A stretch of DNA of 64,000 nt from Diploscapter coronatus (taxonomy: Eukaryota; Nematoda; Chromadorea; Rhabditida; Rhabditidae), in NCBI GenBank assembly GCA_964036155.1, contig OZ038423.1:31759249-31823248 (forward strand), read 5' to 3'. Position numbers and translations under genes: made by a program. Below the pieces are notes generated by a model. That model searched no databases and was not told the DNA's origin. It saw only the letters and a list, made by a program, of their open reading frames with translations. This document shows, in pieces, positions 22,919-45,498 of the stretch; the first letter of the stretch is position 1, and each line of letters starts with the position of its first letter.

Positions 22919-24360
22919 ATGTCGTACTCGATGTTCGGTACTTCGGTGCTCAATCAGACCGAAAGAGCAGCAGTAAGCATTTCCGAAAATTCTAGAGAAA
23001 CATTTAAAAATTGATTTTTTTATTTTGGAGATAGTATTTTTCAGGACATGTCGATGTCCTCGTTCATGGATCAAATCGACCAGCAGTTCAATCTCACGGT
23101 TAGGGTTTTTTCTTTCTTCAAAAACCTAAATCTTTAATATTTTGCTATAGGCTTCAAAGAAGGTAAAATGTGAGAAATTCTGGCAAAGATATTGCTTAGA
23201 CGAGGCAGCTACTATATGACGGAGTCTAGTTAAGAGGAGAAATAGTGCGGGGGAAGACACCCTCCGTTATATAGCAGTTGTCTTTAGACGATATACGATT
23301 GAATATCTATCAAGAATAATGTTTTCAATTCTGCAATTCGGAAGCCTAATTTGAATATTTTCAAAAATTTTCGAAATAAGTTCCAAAAAGTCATAAAAAA
23401 ACATTTTGTAGGTGAAACATTGTTTAATGAGTGCATATCGTATCAAAAATGATCTTTTCTAGAAAAGAATGTTAAATATGTAACTTGTAAAGTTCGTAAG
23501 GTAGTAAAGCATCGTTAAGGGAGAAGGATAGGGTGAGTTAGAAGAAAAATCGGATGTGATTAGAAACATTATTACCTTAAGAACTTTACGAATTGCCGTT
23601 TAAATGCTAATTTGCAGATGAATCTGCTCGACTCCGCGGTGCCGTCGCGCGACGTCAAACGATGGGCGGACAAGTGGAAGGCGCACGTCGACACGGAGGA
23701 GCAACATATCGAGGGTATTTTTCAGATTCTGTAGTTAGTAAAAATTTTCGTCAATGCGTCCTCGCATCATAACTATGATTTCGCTTGTGCGATCTATCCC
23801 GTGTAGTTTAATTTCGTCTGACGAAAGTGCTCCCTAAGATCTGGTTTGATTTGAAACATACCCAATCGGATTTTTTTTGGTTTTTAAGTAAATTTTGCTA
23901 GGGGACTATTCAAATTTCGAGATTCGCTAGAAATTATCTAAAATTGAAACATTTTTCAACAATTTTTATTTTTTTTGTGAAGAAAAAGATATTTTAGAGC
24001 TGAAAAAAGAAGAGGAAACGCAGCGCGAGGAGCTGAAGGATTTGGCCGAACAAGAGAACCTGCTCGATTTGAAGGTGCGGTTTTTTCACAAATAAAAAAT
24101 CAGATGTCCCCTTTCTTAAAATTATGTTTTCAATTGCAAGTTTTTCTTTTTCTGAAAGGTAGAAGAATCTTTTTAACAAAATGCATAATTCTCAAAATTC
24201 AAAATTTTCAAATTTTAAGATTTTCTAAAAATAAAGAAATTTTGAGATTGGCCGCCTTACGAAAGATCTCGAAGTTGTGGAAGCCACAAAGAAAGAGATG
24301 CTGAAGACTGTCGTTCGCAACGACATCATCGTCAGCATGGCCCTCAACAAGTTCTTGTGA
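22919..24360 (+). CDS. Small coiled-coil protein, possible KBP-3/Ndc80-complex component
   Basis: Five exons keep frame: 22919-22972, 23045-23098, 23618-23714, 23998-24074, 24247-24360, giving 131 residues with TGA at 24,358. The N-terminus is Met/Ser-rich; from about residue 37 the protein is helical, with KRWADKWKAHVDTEEQH and then a Glu/Lys heptad-like coiled coil to the end. The position next to and divergent from nurf-1 matches my memory of C. elegans kbp-3, an Spc25-like kinetochore protein, and the coiled coil fits that. The sequence is too diverged for me to confirm it, and no globular Spc25 head is present. Introns 2 and 3 contain short mobile elements. The identity is a synteny guess. 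Confidence 0.7.
23196..23291. mobile_element. Inverted-repeat element J with 8 bp target duplication
   Basis: The direct repeat TTAGACGA (23196-23203 and 23284-23291) flanks an 80 bp element. Its ends GGCAGCTACTATATGACGGA and TCCGTTATATAGCAGTTGTC are imperfect inverted repeats. An 8 bp duplication is typical of hAT-type transposition. It lies in intron 2 of the small coiled-coil gene. Confidence 0.75.
23487..23590. mobile_element. Inverted-repeat element K
   Basis: GTAAAGTTCGTAAGGTAGTA pairs with TTATTACCTTAAGAACTTTA. It is in the same intron as element J. Confidence 0.65.
23755..23838. mobile_element. Repeat family L copy 2
   Basis: It is the opposite-orientation relative of 8412-8490. It lies in intron 3 of the small coiled-coil gene. 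Confidence 0.7.
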
Positions 24361-24414
24361 ATTCTAACCGGTAAAATTTTCTTCCCTAATTCAACTTTCA
24401 CTAAAATTTTTCAG

Positions 24415-24594
24415 CTTGTAAAATTCGTACACTTCTGAAAATATATGGTTGTGTAAAGGGTATAGGGGTATGGAAAGGTGGCTACGCTCGGTCTCAAGAT
24501 GGCGAGCAACATGAGCAGAGCACTTCTAAATACTGTTCAACCTAGTCTAACCCAACCTATACCCATATTTCTCAAGTGTACGGTTTTTACAAGA
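24415..24594. mobile_element. Inverted-repeat element I
   Basis: CTTGTAAAATTCGTACACTT pairs with GTGTACGGTTTTTACAAG at the right end. The inner arms also match (AAAGGGTATAGGGGTA / AACCTATACCCATATT). It lies downstream of the small coiled-coil gene. Confidence 0.75.
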
Positions 24595-25265
24595 AGCCAA
24601 TTTTTCCTACAAAAATCATGCTCCTATAGTTTTTATTGAATTGAGTTGGTAAAGTATTTGGAAACCTACTTGCAAATGCGATCTATTCATTTTCATTTTT
24701 ACATAAATCACTAATTTTCGACTCGAAAAACGTGAAAATTCGCCTTATTTTTAAGAGAATTTTAATCCCTGTAGAATAGGCGAATTTTTATGTACAGATT
24801 TCATTCTACCCTTGAAATTGTCATTAGCTTTGATCTCAACCTTTCATAAATAGATTTTTCCTGTATGAAAATCGACCGTTTTATTGGTATAAGTATTCGC
24901 ATTTTACGCTGTATTTAATTTGTAAAATGACATTGTGAAAGATATATCTTCTTTTGGTTTTCCCAAGTTCAGGTTTCGGATTTTTCCTTTTCCTCCGATT
25001 TTGTCGACCACCAGATGGACGTGTGCGCGACGCGGGCGATTGCTGAATTTGTTTTTTTTTTTTTTTTTTTTTAAGAAATTACATTTAAAAATGTTCATAT
25101 GCTTCAAAAATTGCTTATTTTTATCAAATTTATTAAATTATGATTCGTCATTAGTTCGGTTGTTGAATCAAACCTCGAAAATATGTTTTATCACAAGCAA
25201 CTGAGATAAGTTTCAGGTTTCCTATCTAAATAATAGAGGTATCTGTTTCATAATCTTGTGACCTT

Positions 25266-25345
25266 TTTCATCATGGCTTCTTGTAAAAGCCGCAAACTAG
25301 CAAAATAGGGATAAGGATGAGGGCTCGGTAGGTTAGGCTAACTTT
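25266..25345. repeat. Partial copy of element I
   Basis: GGCTTCTTGTAAAAGCCG followed by an AATAGGGATAAGG-like stretch and GGTAGGTTAGGCTAA resembles the right arm of 24415-24594 in the opposite orientation. Confidence 0.5.
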
Positions 25346-25431
25346 TTCTAGAAAGTAGGAAATTAGCATACAGCACATTAGGAAATCCTGTAGAAAGTGA
25401 AATGTGAAATGGCTTATTACCAATTTGAACG

Positions 25432-26260
25432 ATGTTCGACCAAGCAGACCCGAAAAAGGAGAAATCGAAAGAGGCGGACGATGAGATGAAAAAATGCTCG
25501 ACCGTAAGATTTTTGAAAATTTCTATTTTTTTTCAAAATGTTCCCATTGTTTTAGAAGATGACGTCGGCGAAAGGATTGGCTCGACTGAAAAAAGTAGAG
25601 ACCCGAAGAATGCCCATTCAGAGCCAAATGGCTGTGCTCGTCAACGACGCGCAGTTATGCGAGTTGCAGATCCAGCAGAGCTACTCGAACGGAGAACAGA
25701 AAATCGGTACGGGATTTTTTTTGGAAATTTTGAGCACGACTATTTTTATGAGATTTTCTGAGGCAAATTTGCTGTTTTTTAAATTTTTTCCAAATAATAA
25801 TAAACGATTTTCAAGCTTTGAAAAAAATGAAAATTTTTCAGAAAATCGCCGAGAAACGCCGAAAATCCGCGGCGAGGAGGAGAACGAGTTCATCAATTCG
25901 GTTGGTCTATTTTGTATGTTTTTAAATATGACTTACCCTGGTTCAATTGCCTAATGTAAAGTAATACTCAAAAAGTATATATAAACTCTGAAATATATTC
26001 CATTCTATTTTTGTTCAAGTCAACATTTTCTATCCAGAAAATTCTATTTTCGGTACAGAAATCATTTCACCGAGAAAAACAAAACACAAAAATTTACTAG
26101 CCGTTTATTTTTGTAGCTGGTTTCGGAAGTGATGACGCAATTCAACGAGGTAGACCAGTCGACGTTCGAGTTCGTTTTGCGTGTCGATCGAACGGGCGAT
26201 GGGTCGGCTGCACTCCGCATCGAAATCTTCCGCAAAAATGCTGCCGTCCCTTCTGCCTGA
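25432..26260 (+). CDS. Small coiled-coil protein with RWD-like C-terminus, possibly Spc24/Spc25 type
   Basis: Four exons keep frame: 25432-25503, 25556-25706, 25842-25900, 26117-26260, predicting 141 residues. The N-terminus is highly charged. The middle, KGLARLKKVETRRMPIQSQM onward, is helical. The last exon reads STFEFVLRVDRTG then AALRIEIFRKN, two beta strands with a tight turn like the small RWD heads at the C-termini of Spc24 and Spc25. The codons favour G/C at third positions like neighbouring genes, which supports expression as protein. I do not recognise an exact family. It might be the missing head-bearing partner of the preceding coiled-coil gene or an unrelated protein. An AATAAA lies at 26574-26579. 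Confidence 0.65.
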
Positions 26261-26573
26261 AGCCTGGAAGCACACAAATCCGCCAAAGCAGTCAAAAGCA
26301 CAAACATATAGGTAAGCAAATTCAGGAATTTTTAAGGCAACTTGGAAACTTCAAGCCCTTAAACCACACGAAATAGTGCGTAAAAAGAATATTTTCCCTA
26401 CCATCACACAACCTATTTGGCATGGGTTGAGGAATTGAGGTTTCTAAATAGCTTATTTTGAAAAATTAGTTGTAAGTTTTTTAGATTTTCCCCAAAAAGT
26501 TTTGAAAGCGGGATTTCTTTAAATTTTGGCAGATTTAATTTCCCTTAGATTTTTTATGCTTTTAGGCCCCTAT

Positions 26574-26579
26574 AATAAA
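26574..26579 (+). terminator. Polyadenylation signal AATAAA, plus-strand small gene
   Basis: It lies about 310 bases after the stop at 26,260. Confidence 0.4.
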
Positions 26580-26997
26580 CCCATTACTAGCAATCTTCGA
26601 AATTTCGAAAGTAAGATGACTTTTTTGAAGCATATCAAAATAATTAATTTTGAAAATCAATTATTTAGATAAATTTCAAGTTAGTTGTGAGACAAAATTG
26701 CTTTGAAAATGAGTTTGATTTGCAGTCTTATTGTTGGGATGCGTACAAAGGTAAGAAAGATTGAAAGTAGTGACTGAAAAAGCTGTGCTCATGACAAAAT
26801 AGTGTATTTTTCATTCAAAAATCGTGAACCCAGAGGTAAAAGCTGTGCACTATCGAAATTTGCAAATTTTCAGGTGTGCATCACTCCCGACATCATTACA
26901 AAATCAACTATAAATGCATTTAGCAACACAAACTACATTTTTGGTTAGTTGCAAAAGCCTCGAAATTTCCATTTGAGAATTTTTGATAGAATAAAAC

Positions 26998-27003
26998 TTT
27001 ATT
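26998..27003 (-). terminator. Polyadenylation signal AATAAA, rab-21
   Basis: A canonical minus-strand AATAAA about 90 bases downstream of the rab-21 stop codon. Confidence 0.6.
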
Positions 27004-27092
27004 CGATTTTCTATGTACATTATTGTTTTTTGGTGTGGATATAATACAAATATAGAATTCTGGAAATGATTACCCATTTTGCGATTTTTGTG

Positions 27093-28726
27093 TCAACAGC
27101 ATTTGGACCGTTTTGGCTCGTCGTCTATTAGCTCGATCGTCCTGAAATTGACAATTTTAATTTTCTGGAAAAGCCGAACATTTCCATCACGTTTTTGAAA
27201 TTTTGACATCGATAAAGTAATAACTTATTAAACAACAAATCAGTAGAGCCGTGTGCAAACCAGCAAAATATGAATAGTGACTGAAACATATTTCATTCGT
27301 TACTTGTTCTATATCAAGAATTTACTCTCGAGTTTCGAATCAAAGTCAAAAGATCCAATTGAAAATGCCCTATTCTTTTTTAACTCGAAAAATTACAGTA
27401 CCCCAAAAGTTAGCACAATCTACATACCGATTACTCCTTCCATTAGCACTGTTCGAGTTTCCTGTCCTCGTGTTCTGTTGTGGACTGGCCTCAGCCATTC
27501 GTACCATTTCCTCGGCCAGTCTGTCGAACACTTGCGAAATACCCAGATTCTCTTTGGCTGACGTCTCCATGTACTGCGCATTAACGGTTTCGGCGTAACT
27601 GAAAATATTTAAATAAAAAATCTATTTTCAGAATTATAAAATTTGTAAAAATTTTAGTCTGAGTTTGATTTCGAGAAAATATTTGTTCAAATTTTCAAAA
27701 AAGTACGTTTTTTTATTTTTGAAATAAGTTTTAGGCAATTCTTATTAGAAAAGTTATCTCAGTTAGAAATTGTTAGAATGCATAGTATGATAAACTGTAT
27801 CAAAATTAGAAAAATAGTTTTTAAAAAGGTTAAAAAAATAAAAAATAACCTCCTGGCCTCCTGCTCGGTGACTGTCCGCTCTTTTTCCAGATCCAATTTG
27901 TTGCCGACGATCATCAGCGCACACGAATCACCCAGCACTCGTTGCAATTCTTTAACCCAGGTTTTTACCTGAAAACAAACATCAAAACCTAATTTTTTGA
28001 AAACTTTACCTTTTCAAACGACCTCGAGTCGGTAATGTCGAATAGGAGCAGAGCGCCTTGGCTGCCTCTGAAACCGAATTTTTCGGATTCTTGAATCTAG
28101 TTTAGAGTGAGCGCTGTATTCTAGTGTTGAAATTTGAAAAAATAAGCTAGAGAAAAAGAAAATTCATGAAACATTAAAGCAGGTTAAAGATTTGAAAATC
28201 GTTTATTGCCCATGAAATTAACATAAAATGGCACCTATAATAAATAGGTCCTAGTGCGTGGTACTTCTCCTGTCCGGCTGTATCCCAGATGCTCAACTCC
28301 ACTTGCCGCCCATCAACTTCTATGGTTTTCGATTGAAAGGAGGCCTGAATTTTCAAGCTTTCAACTAAATTGAATGTTGCAGAATGCATAGCAAAATCTA
28401 CTCAAAAAATTAGGAAAATCTTGACAAAATATTGATTTGAAGATGATCAAAACCAGAAACTAGGCTAAATTAAAATAAATGGCAATTCTCGAATCCAGTC
28501 AATGATTTTTCTATGTTTCAGGATATCAATAAATTTGCAATGTTGAAGGGAAACTTATTAAAGGTATAAGTTCAGGTGCGTTTAAAAAATGACAAGTAAA
28601 AGATACCTGAATTGTGGAAATGTGCCTGAGGGAGAATTTGTTCTCGACGTACCGCAGCAAAAGTGAGGATTTGCCGACGGCGCCCTGACCGAGCAGAATC
28701 ACCTTGAAGCGAAAACCTTCGTCCAT
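27093..28726 (-). CDS. rab-21: Rab21 small GTPase
   Basis: Rab21 is a Rab-family GTPase acting on early endosomes and in integrin recycling. Six exons join perfectly: 28607-28726, 28235-28344, 28010-28067, 27850-27968, 27428-27598, 27093-27141, predicting 208 residues. Seen directly: P-loop GQGAVGKS (13-20), switch [20 protein letters not shown] (from 60), NKLD (119-122), ETSAK (147-151), and a C-terminal -CC end for double prenylation. The combination HALGPIYYR plus WVKEL and NKLDLEKER is characteristic of Rab21 rather than Rab5 or Rab22. A TTTTTCAG acceptor lies about 15 bases upstream of the start, consistent with a spliced leader. From memory, C. elegans rab-21 also neighbours cyn-11. Confidence 0.97.
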
Positions 28727-29742
28727 TTAGTTGAGTGATTTCTGAAAAATAAAATTTAAAAAAAGAAAAAGAAAAAAATCAATTTTTAGCATTTCTTATA
28801 GAGGGTAAAGGAAAATCACGAGAGATAATTATAGGCTTCAAAAAGATAATTTGACACTTCATTGAAAAGGTTCAACTGAAAGATTGAAAAAATGAGTTTA
28901 AAAAATACCTAGAAAATTTCCGAATTAATATTTCCGCTAAACTAGAAAATTTAGCCGAATGAAATAGAATTAATCAGATAGCAAGAAAATAATTTGGATT
29001 TTTCCAGGAAATATTTTAGAAGGCTCTTTTTCAACGAGAATTTAGCTGATGCTAGGTTCCAGTTAGCGAAGCCGAAGGTTGTCCTCTACAAAACTAGAAA
29101 AAAATCGATAAATGGCGAACAGTTTTAACGCTGATTTGATACCCCCAAACCACACACAGCATGAGGCGATTCGCTATGACTAAAGATGGCGAGAGAACGC
29201 GTAAAATCGGCGCATAGAGAAATACGAAAGGCGAATTTCGGAGCATGGGAATCCGGGATTAGAGGGGATAAGGAAAAATGGAAGATTGAAAAATCCGTAT
29301 TAGATTTTCTTAGTTTCAAATAAAAATGTTATGCCAACCTTTATATTGTGTTAGAGGGATTGGCTGCTTACCGTTAATCCAGGCCTGTTCCAGCAAATAT
29401 TTGAAAATGCATTATCTAGAGATTCTGAAAAATATAACATAGGTTATCACGACAATTAGAACTAGCTAACTAGGTAATTACAGGACTGATTATCCATTCC
29501 AAAATTAGCAAATTCGCAACAAGCAATAATTCTCCTCCACGTTTAAATTTATTTTTGAAACATTCAAATCCACAACGATCAAATTTCAGAGATCAACAAC
29601 TTTCGAATAAATAAAAGGTATTAGTTTTCCTTGAATTCCAGAGAAAATAAAAAAAAATCAACTTCTCATTCCAAAAAAATGTTTGAAAGAAAAATAGGAT
29701 TTTTCGAGTTCGGATAAATTTGCAAAAAATAAATAAAAATAG
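28727..29742 (-). promoter_or_regulatory. Spacer between cyn-11 stop and rab-21 start
   Basis: 1.0 kb lies between two genes on the same strand. It contains a minus-strand AATAAA at 29548-29553 for cyn-11 and the presumed rab-21 promoter nearer 28,727. The gap is too long for a compact operon, although an acceptor precedes the rab-21 ATG. No coding sequence was found. Confidence 0.5.
29548..29553 (-). terminator. Polyadenylation signal AATAAA, cyn-11
   Basis: A minus-strand AATAAA about 190 bases past the cyn-11 stop at 29,743. Confidence 0.45.
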
Positions 29743-31710
29743 TCACATTTGACCACACTGGGAGACGACGATGGAGATTTTGGGCTTGTTGTTTGCACCG
29801 GTGGGTACGTTCTCGATCTTTCGCACCGTCAGCAGACCGTCCAGAACTCGGCCTGAAAATGTCATTTCAAAAAATCGTTAATTTATAAGAGGAAAAACAT
29901 ATTTTAGATTTTCAGAGGACGAATGTCGCCAGTAACAAAGGAAACAGACGTTGGAACGTTTTCCACCGCAAAAATTCGGTCATCATCATCTCTCCTATTA
30001 TTAAGGATAGTAATTGCAGTTGGGTGGGATAATTCATCTCATAAAGGATAGTTGCGGTGGAAAACGTTCCAACATCTGAAGCCGAACACTTCATGATTAT
30101 TTCCTAGAAAATAAAACTTATTTTGTATTTTGAAAATTTTAGAAATACGTTTGCGAAAACAACTAGACGAGATTATTCCAGATCACTTTCTAGGAAACTT
30201 GAAACTTGTATCATTTTTAGTCGACGAAGCAGATCGACAAATCGAATTTCTAACAACATTTTAACTTTTAAAAAATTTTGGATCCTATTTTCAAAACATT
30301 CGAAAATGCTCACCGAAAACGACGTGTTTATTATCGAGGAAGTCCGTCTTGGCGCAGGTGATGAAGAATTGGCAGCCATTTGTGTCAGGGCCGGCGTTGG
30401 CCTGGATAAAAATATTGTATCGGGCAAATTAAATGAAAGTTCGTGTGTTAACGAGTGCCTTGCGTGAAATGCGCGTCACAACTATGCGCAAAGGAGAAGG
30501 AGACTAGAGTGCCGGAGAAAGGAGTTAGCGGAAGATAATGGGAAGAGTGGTACGCAATTTCCTCTGCCTGTCTCGCCCATTCTCTCCATTTTTCAACACA
30601 CAGTCAGTCACTTCGCTTGACCAGAACAGTGGAATTTTAAGAGTATTCGAAAAATCCAGCTCGCTGTTGTTCCCATCCTCTTTTCTGGAAAAAAGCAGGG
30701 AAATGTCCTCTCACTTTTACATACAATTTCACCGAGTTGCGAATTGTTAAATTAGAAGTTTTTTTTTCTTAAAATCCTCACCATACTCAAAATACCCGGC
30801 CCCGAATGCTCGAGTTCGAAATTCTCATCTTGAAACTTGGCGCCGTAAATGCTCGTCATTCCCGTGCCGTCTCCCTGAAAATTAATTTTTTTTTTTAAAT
30901 ATAAAACTGTATTTCTATTGATAAACATGGCAACTTTCAAGAATAACTAGATCAGAAATTGTTGAAACCTACGAAAACTTTCAATTTCTTAAAATTATCA
31001 TAATTCTGGAAATAAAGATGTTTCAAATTATTCATAAAACTTTTCCTAATAAAGTCGCTATATTATAGTTATCCGATGGAATACAAAATAAATATAAAAA
31101 AGCCTTACATTAACAAAATCGCCACCCTGAATCATGAAGTCCTTGATGACGCGGTGGAATTGCGAGTTCTTGTAGCCGATCGGCACGCCGTCCTTCCGGT
31201 ACTCACCCGTGCAGAATTGACGAAAATTCTCTGGAAAGTTATTTTTGAGAAAAAATAACATTTTGAAAAGTCTCCTGTGATCCATGTCCACTTTGTCTTT
31301 TCCTCTACTTTCTCCTAAAAAAGTGGATAACAAGTACAAGTGGGGTTGGGTCACAAATGATCACTTTGAAGGTTTGTTTGAAAAATTATTTTTATTTCTT
31401 TTACCTGCAGTTCTCGGTGTCACGTCCGCGAAGAGCTCCATCTGAAAAAGCAATTTTTTTTAGAAAATGTTTAAAATTTAAAAAAAAAATTGGACGAAAC
31501 TTTTTGCAAATTTTTAAAATTTATAAAAGAAATAATAATAAAATGTTGAGCGAGGCTCCTTCAAATAGTTTTCTTTAATTTAAAAAGTAAAAAAAAAAAA
31601 CAACTAACAACGATGCTTCCAATGGGTGCTCCTCCAGCGGTGATGTCCATGAAGACGACGGGATTGTCGGGGTGTCGCAGCTGTTCAGCGAATTTGTCGT
31701 ACTCGCACAT
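29743..31710 (-). CDS. cyn-11: Cyclophilin H, spliceosomal peptidyl-prolyl isomerase
   Basis: Cyclophilin H (PPIH/USA-CyP) is a peptidyl-prolyl cis-trans isomerase bound to the U4/U6 snRNP proteins. Six exons: 31609-31710, 31405-31441, 31109-31230, 30782-30874, 30314-30401, 29743-29852, predicting 183 residues, close to the usual 177. Seen directly: [35 protein letters not shown] (catalytic Arg73, Phe78, Gln81), NGCQFFITC, and HVVFG (His144). The DGVPIGYK and SIYG insertions are typical of the H subtype. The cyclosporin-contacting Trp found in most cyclophilins is Phe139 here (TDFLDNKH). Introns 4 and 5 each carry a short inverted-repeat element. Confidence 0.96.
29945..30078. mobile_element. 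Inverted-repeat element, family A copy 2
   Basis: It begins CAGACGTTGGAACGTTTTCC and ends with the near-exact complement (GGAAAACGTTCCAACATCTG). The interior resembles the reverse complement of copies 1 and 4. It lies in cyn-11 intron 5. Confidence 0.85.
30424..30622. mobile_element. Repeat element, family D copy 1
   Basis: It begins AAATGAAAGTTCGTGTG and ends CACTTCGCTTGACC. The same end pair brackets the segment at 52475-52668. The interior includes a GTACGCAA word shared by both. It lies in cyn-11 intron 4. Confidence 0.6.
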
Positions 31711-31810
31711 CGTTGAAAGTGGAAATCTTCAAATTTTTTATTATTTTTTAAATAAAAAATACTTCGCTTTATATTTTCTAGAATAATTACCTGATCTTCT
31801 TTATTTTCTA

Positions 31811-31957
31811 GGCCTTAAAGTTTTGGACACGGTCCCGTTAGGCATGACAGAGAGAAAACTCATCTTCTTCTCGCTGCCTGCTACCGTGCTTTTCCATGCT
31901 ATTTCTCCTCTCTTCTCACTGTCATATTTAATAGGACCGTGTCCAAAACGTTGAGGT
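31811..31957. mobile_element. Inverted-repeat element G
   Basis: The ends CCTTAAAGTTTTGGACACGG and CCGTGTCCAAAACGTTGAGG are complementary over about 20 bases with two mismatches. It lies in the cyn-11 upstream region; one copy seen. Confidence 0.85.
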
Positions 31958-33169
31958 CTGTTATTTTCTGAAAAGTTTTTTTCATTTTTCGAAAACCAAG
32001 ACGAAAAACGAACCAAACTCCAGAAACCTATCAAATTGTCGTGAAAGTTAAAACGAATGCTACTGTAGAAAGTCAACAAGCAGTTTGAAGATTAAATAGT
32101 TGTTGAAAAAGCAGAAAGCCGAGAAAAAAGAAATGTTTCAAATACGAAATGAAACATCGAGAAATGAAGAAGGGAGATTGGCGGTGGAGCGTAAAGCACG
32201 CGCGAAGTTTCAAAAGAAGAGAAATTCAGCGTTTTCACTGAAATCTCAGTGTTTCAAATTTTTAGTAGGATTCATAGATAAAAGCTCTGAAGGAAAAACC
32301 TTATCTCGCCATGCCACTTCGTTTTGAGTTACTGCTTTGAAAAATAAACGAGAGAACATAGAAGCGAACACAAATTTCAATGTATCCAATAGCTTGACAA
32401 CTTTTCTTCTTTTTCAGGTATAGACTCAATTTTAAAATGTTTATTCTACCCCAAAATTCGGGATCTTATAAATGGAAAATACCTTAAAATCGTAAATTCC
32501 CACACTATCCTTTTCGAGTTTATTTTTAGGTCTTCCCTCAAATTACAGGACACAAATATCGTTCATTTAAAAATAAAATAAAACAAGTCGAAAATTAGTT
32601 TCAAATACGAACGATATTCAGGGTTATGTGATTAATTTATAACCGGGATGTGTAATGATGATTTGAATTTCTGTTTCCTAAATTCACAAAAATGACGGTA
32701 CTATAAACGGGCGTGAAATTCTACATATTTTACATTTTCACTCCCACTTATGGGTACCATTGAAAATAATTATGATTCTTAGAAAATCAACGAAAATTGA
32801 TATAATTTAGGTTGAATGTATTGGATTGGAGTAAATGATAGTCGAGAGATTGTCTGGCATTTTTAATTTTTGCAAAAAAAAGAACCTCGCGACAATCTCT
32901 CTAATAAATACCTCACAGAGGTCAGAGTCGTAAATTTGGGTGGTATACTTTACTTTAACTTTGAAAAATATACCCCCTTTGAAAAACCGTATTCCCTTGC
33001 AGAAATTCAAGTAAAATACGGCCGAATTAATTCAAATAACAATCGTAGAGATCTGATAAATAATAGAAACTTCAATTGAGAAACGAAAAACGCGTTGTTT
33101 CTAGGTTTCAAAAATTCGACAAACAACGCGTTTCCAGAGGGAAAGACCTCTTTGATAGGAAAGAAGTGT

Positions 33170-33262
33170 TGGAATCAGGCTTGCGAAAATACTCCATGTC
33201 GAAGGATAGGAATTTGAAACTGTCTAGAATAGCAATTTGTAAGTCAGTTTTCACGAGCCTGA
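33170..33262. repeat. Inverted repeat just downstream of the ogt-1 stop
   Basis: GGAATCAGGCTTGCGAAAA pairs with TTTTCACGAGCCTGATTTG. It lies about 70-165 bases past the ogt-1 stop, so it would fold in the 3' UTR if transcribed. Confidence 0.6.
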
Positions 33263-33333
33263 TTTGGATGTTTTAAAAATGGACAGAGTTCGCCTTTTGA
33301 CTTTGCAAAATTGCCGCATGGTTTTCGGCTTCT

Positions 33334-45498
<12,165 letters not shown>

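Larger units (their letters stand above)
24361..25431 (+). other. Spacer between two small plus-strand genes
   Basis: No coding segment was found in this 1.07 kb. It holds an inverted-repeat element (24415-24594), a related partial copy near 25266-25345, and a poly-T run at about 25051-25072. No canonical AATAAA is visible for the upstream gene. The spacing is larger than typical nematode operon gaps. Confidence 0.5.
26261..27092. other. Convergent intergenic region
   Basis: This lies between the stop of the plus-strand small gene and the stop of rab-21. It holds one AATAAA for each direction (26574-26579 plus; 26998-27003 minus). Short acceptor- and donor-flanked pieces around 26725-26751 and 26875-26945 could be 3' UTR exons of the plus-strand gene, since a donor (ATAG|GTAAGC) lies at 26,311. 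I saw no coding continuation. Confidence 0.45.
31711..33333. other. Spacer between cyn-11 start and ogt-1 stop, rich in inverted repeats
   Basis: No coding exon was found. It should hold the ogt-1 3' UTR and the cyn-11 promoter. Several self-complementary segments are present: an element at 31811-31957, then hairpin-forming pairs near 32556-32620, 32843-32903, 33086-33133 and 33170-33262. No obvious transposase is encoded. Confidence 0.55.

Noticed and set aside
24360..24919. Joining the two small plus-strand genes into one Spc25-like gene
   Set aside because: Every donor near the first stop that I tried leads into an immediate stop in the next exons, so I kept two genes.
25051..25072. Poly-T run as the tail of a retrotransposed copy
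   Set aside because: No upstream processed-gene sequence or target duplication is seen; it is treated as simple sequence.
25243..25252. Exact CTGTTTCA (C. elegans Ruby core), also near 46332
   Set aside because: Two copies are unremarkable by chance; the enriched form here is TAGGTTTCAAA or TATGTTTCAAA, so these were not called separately.
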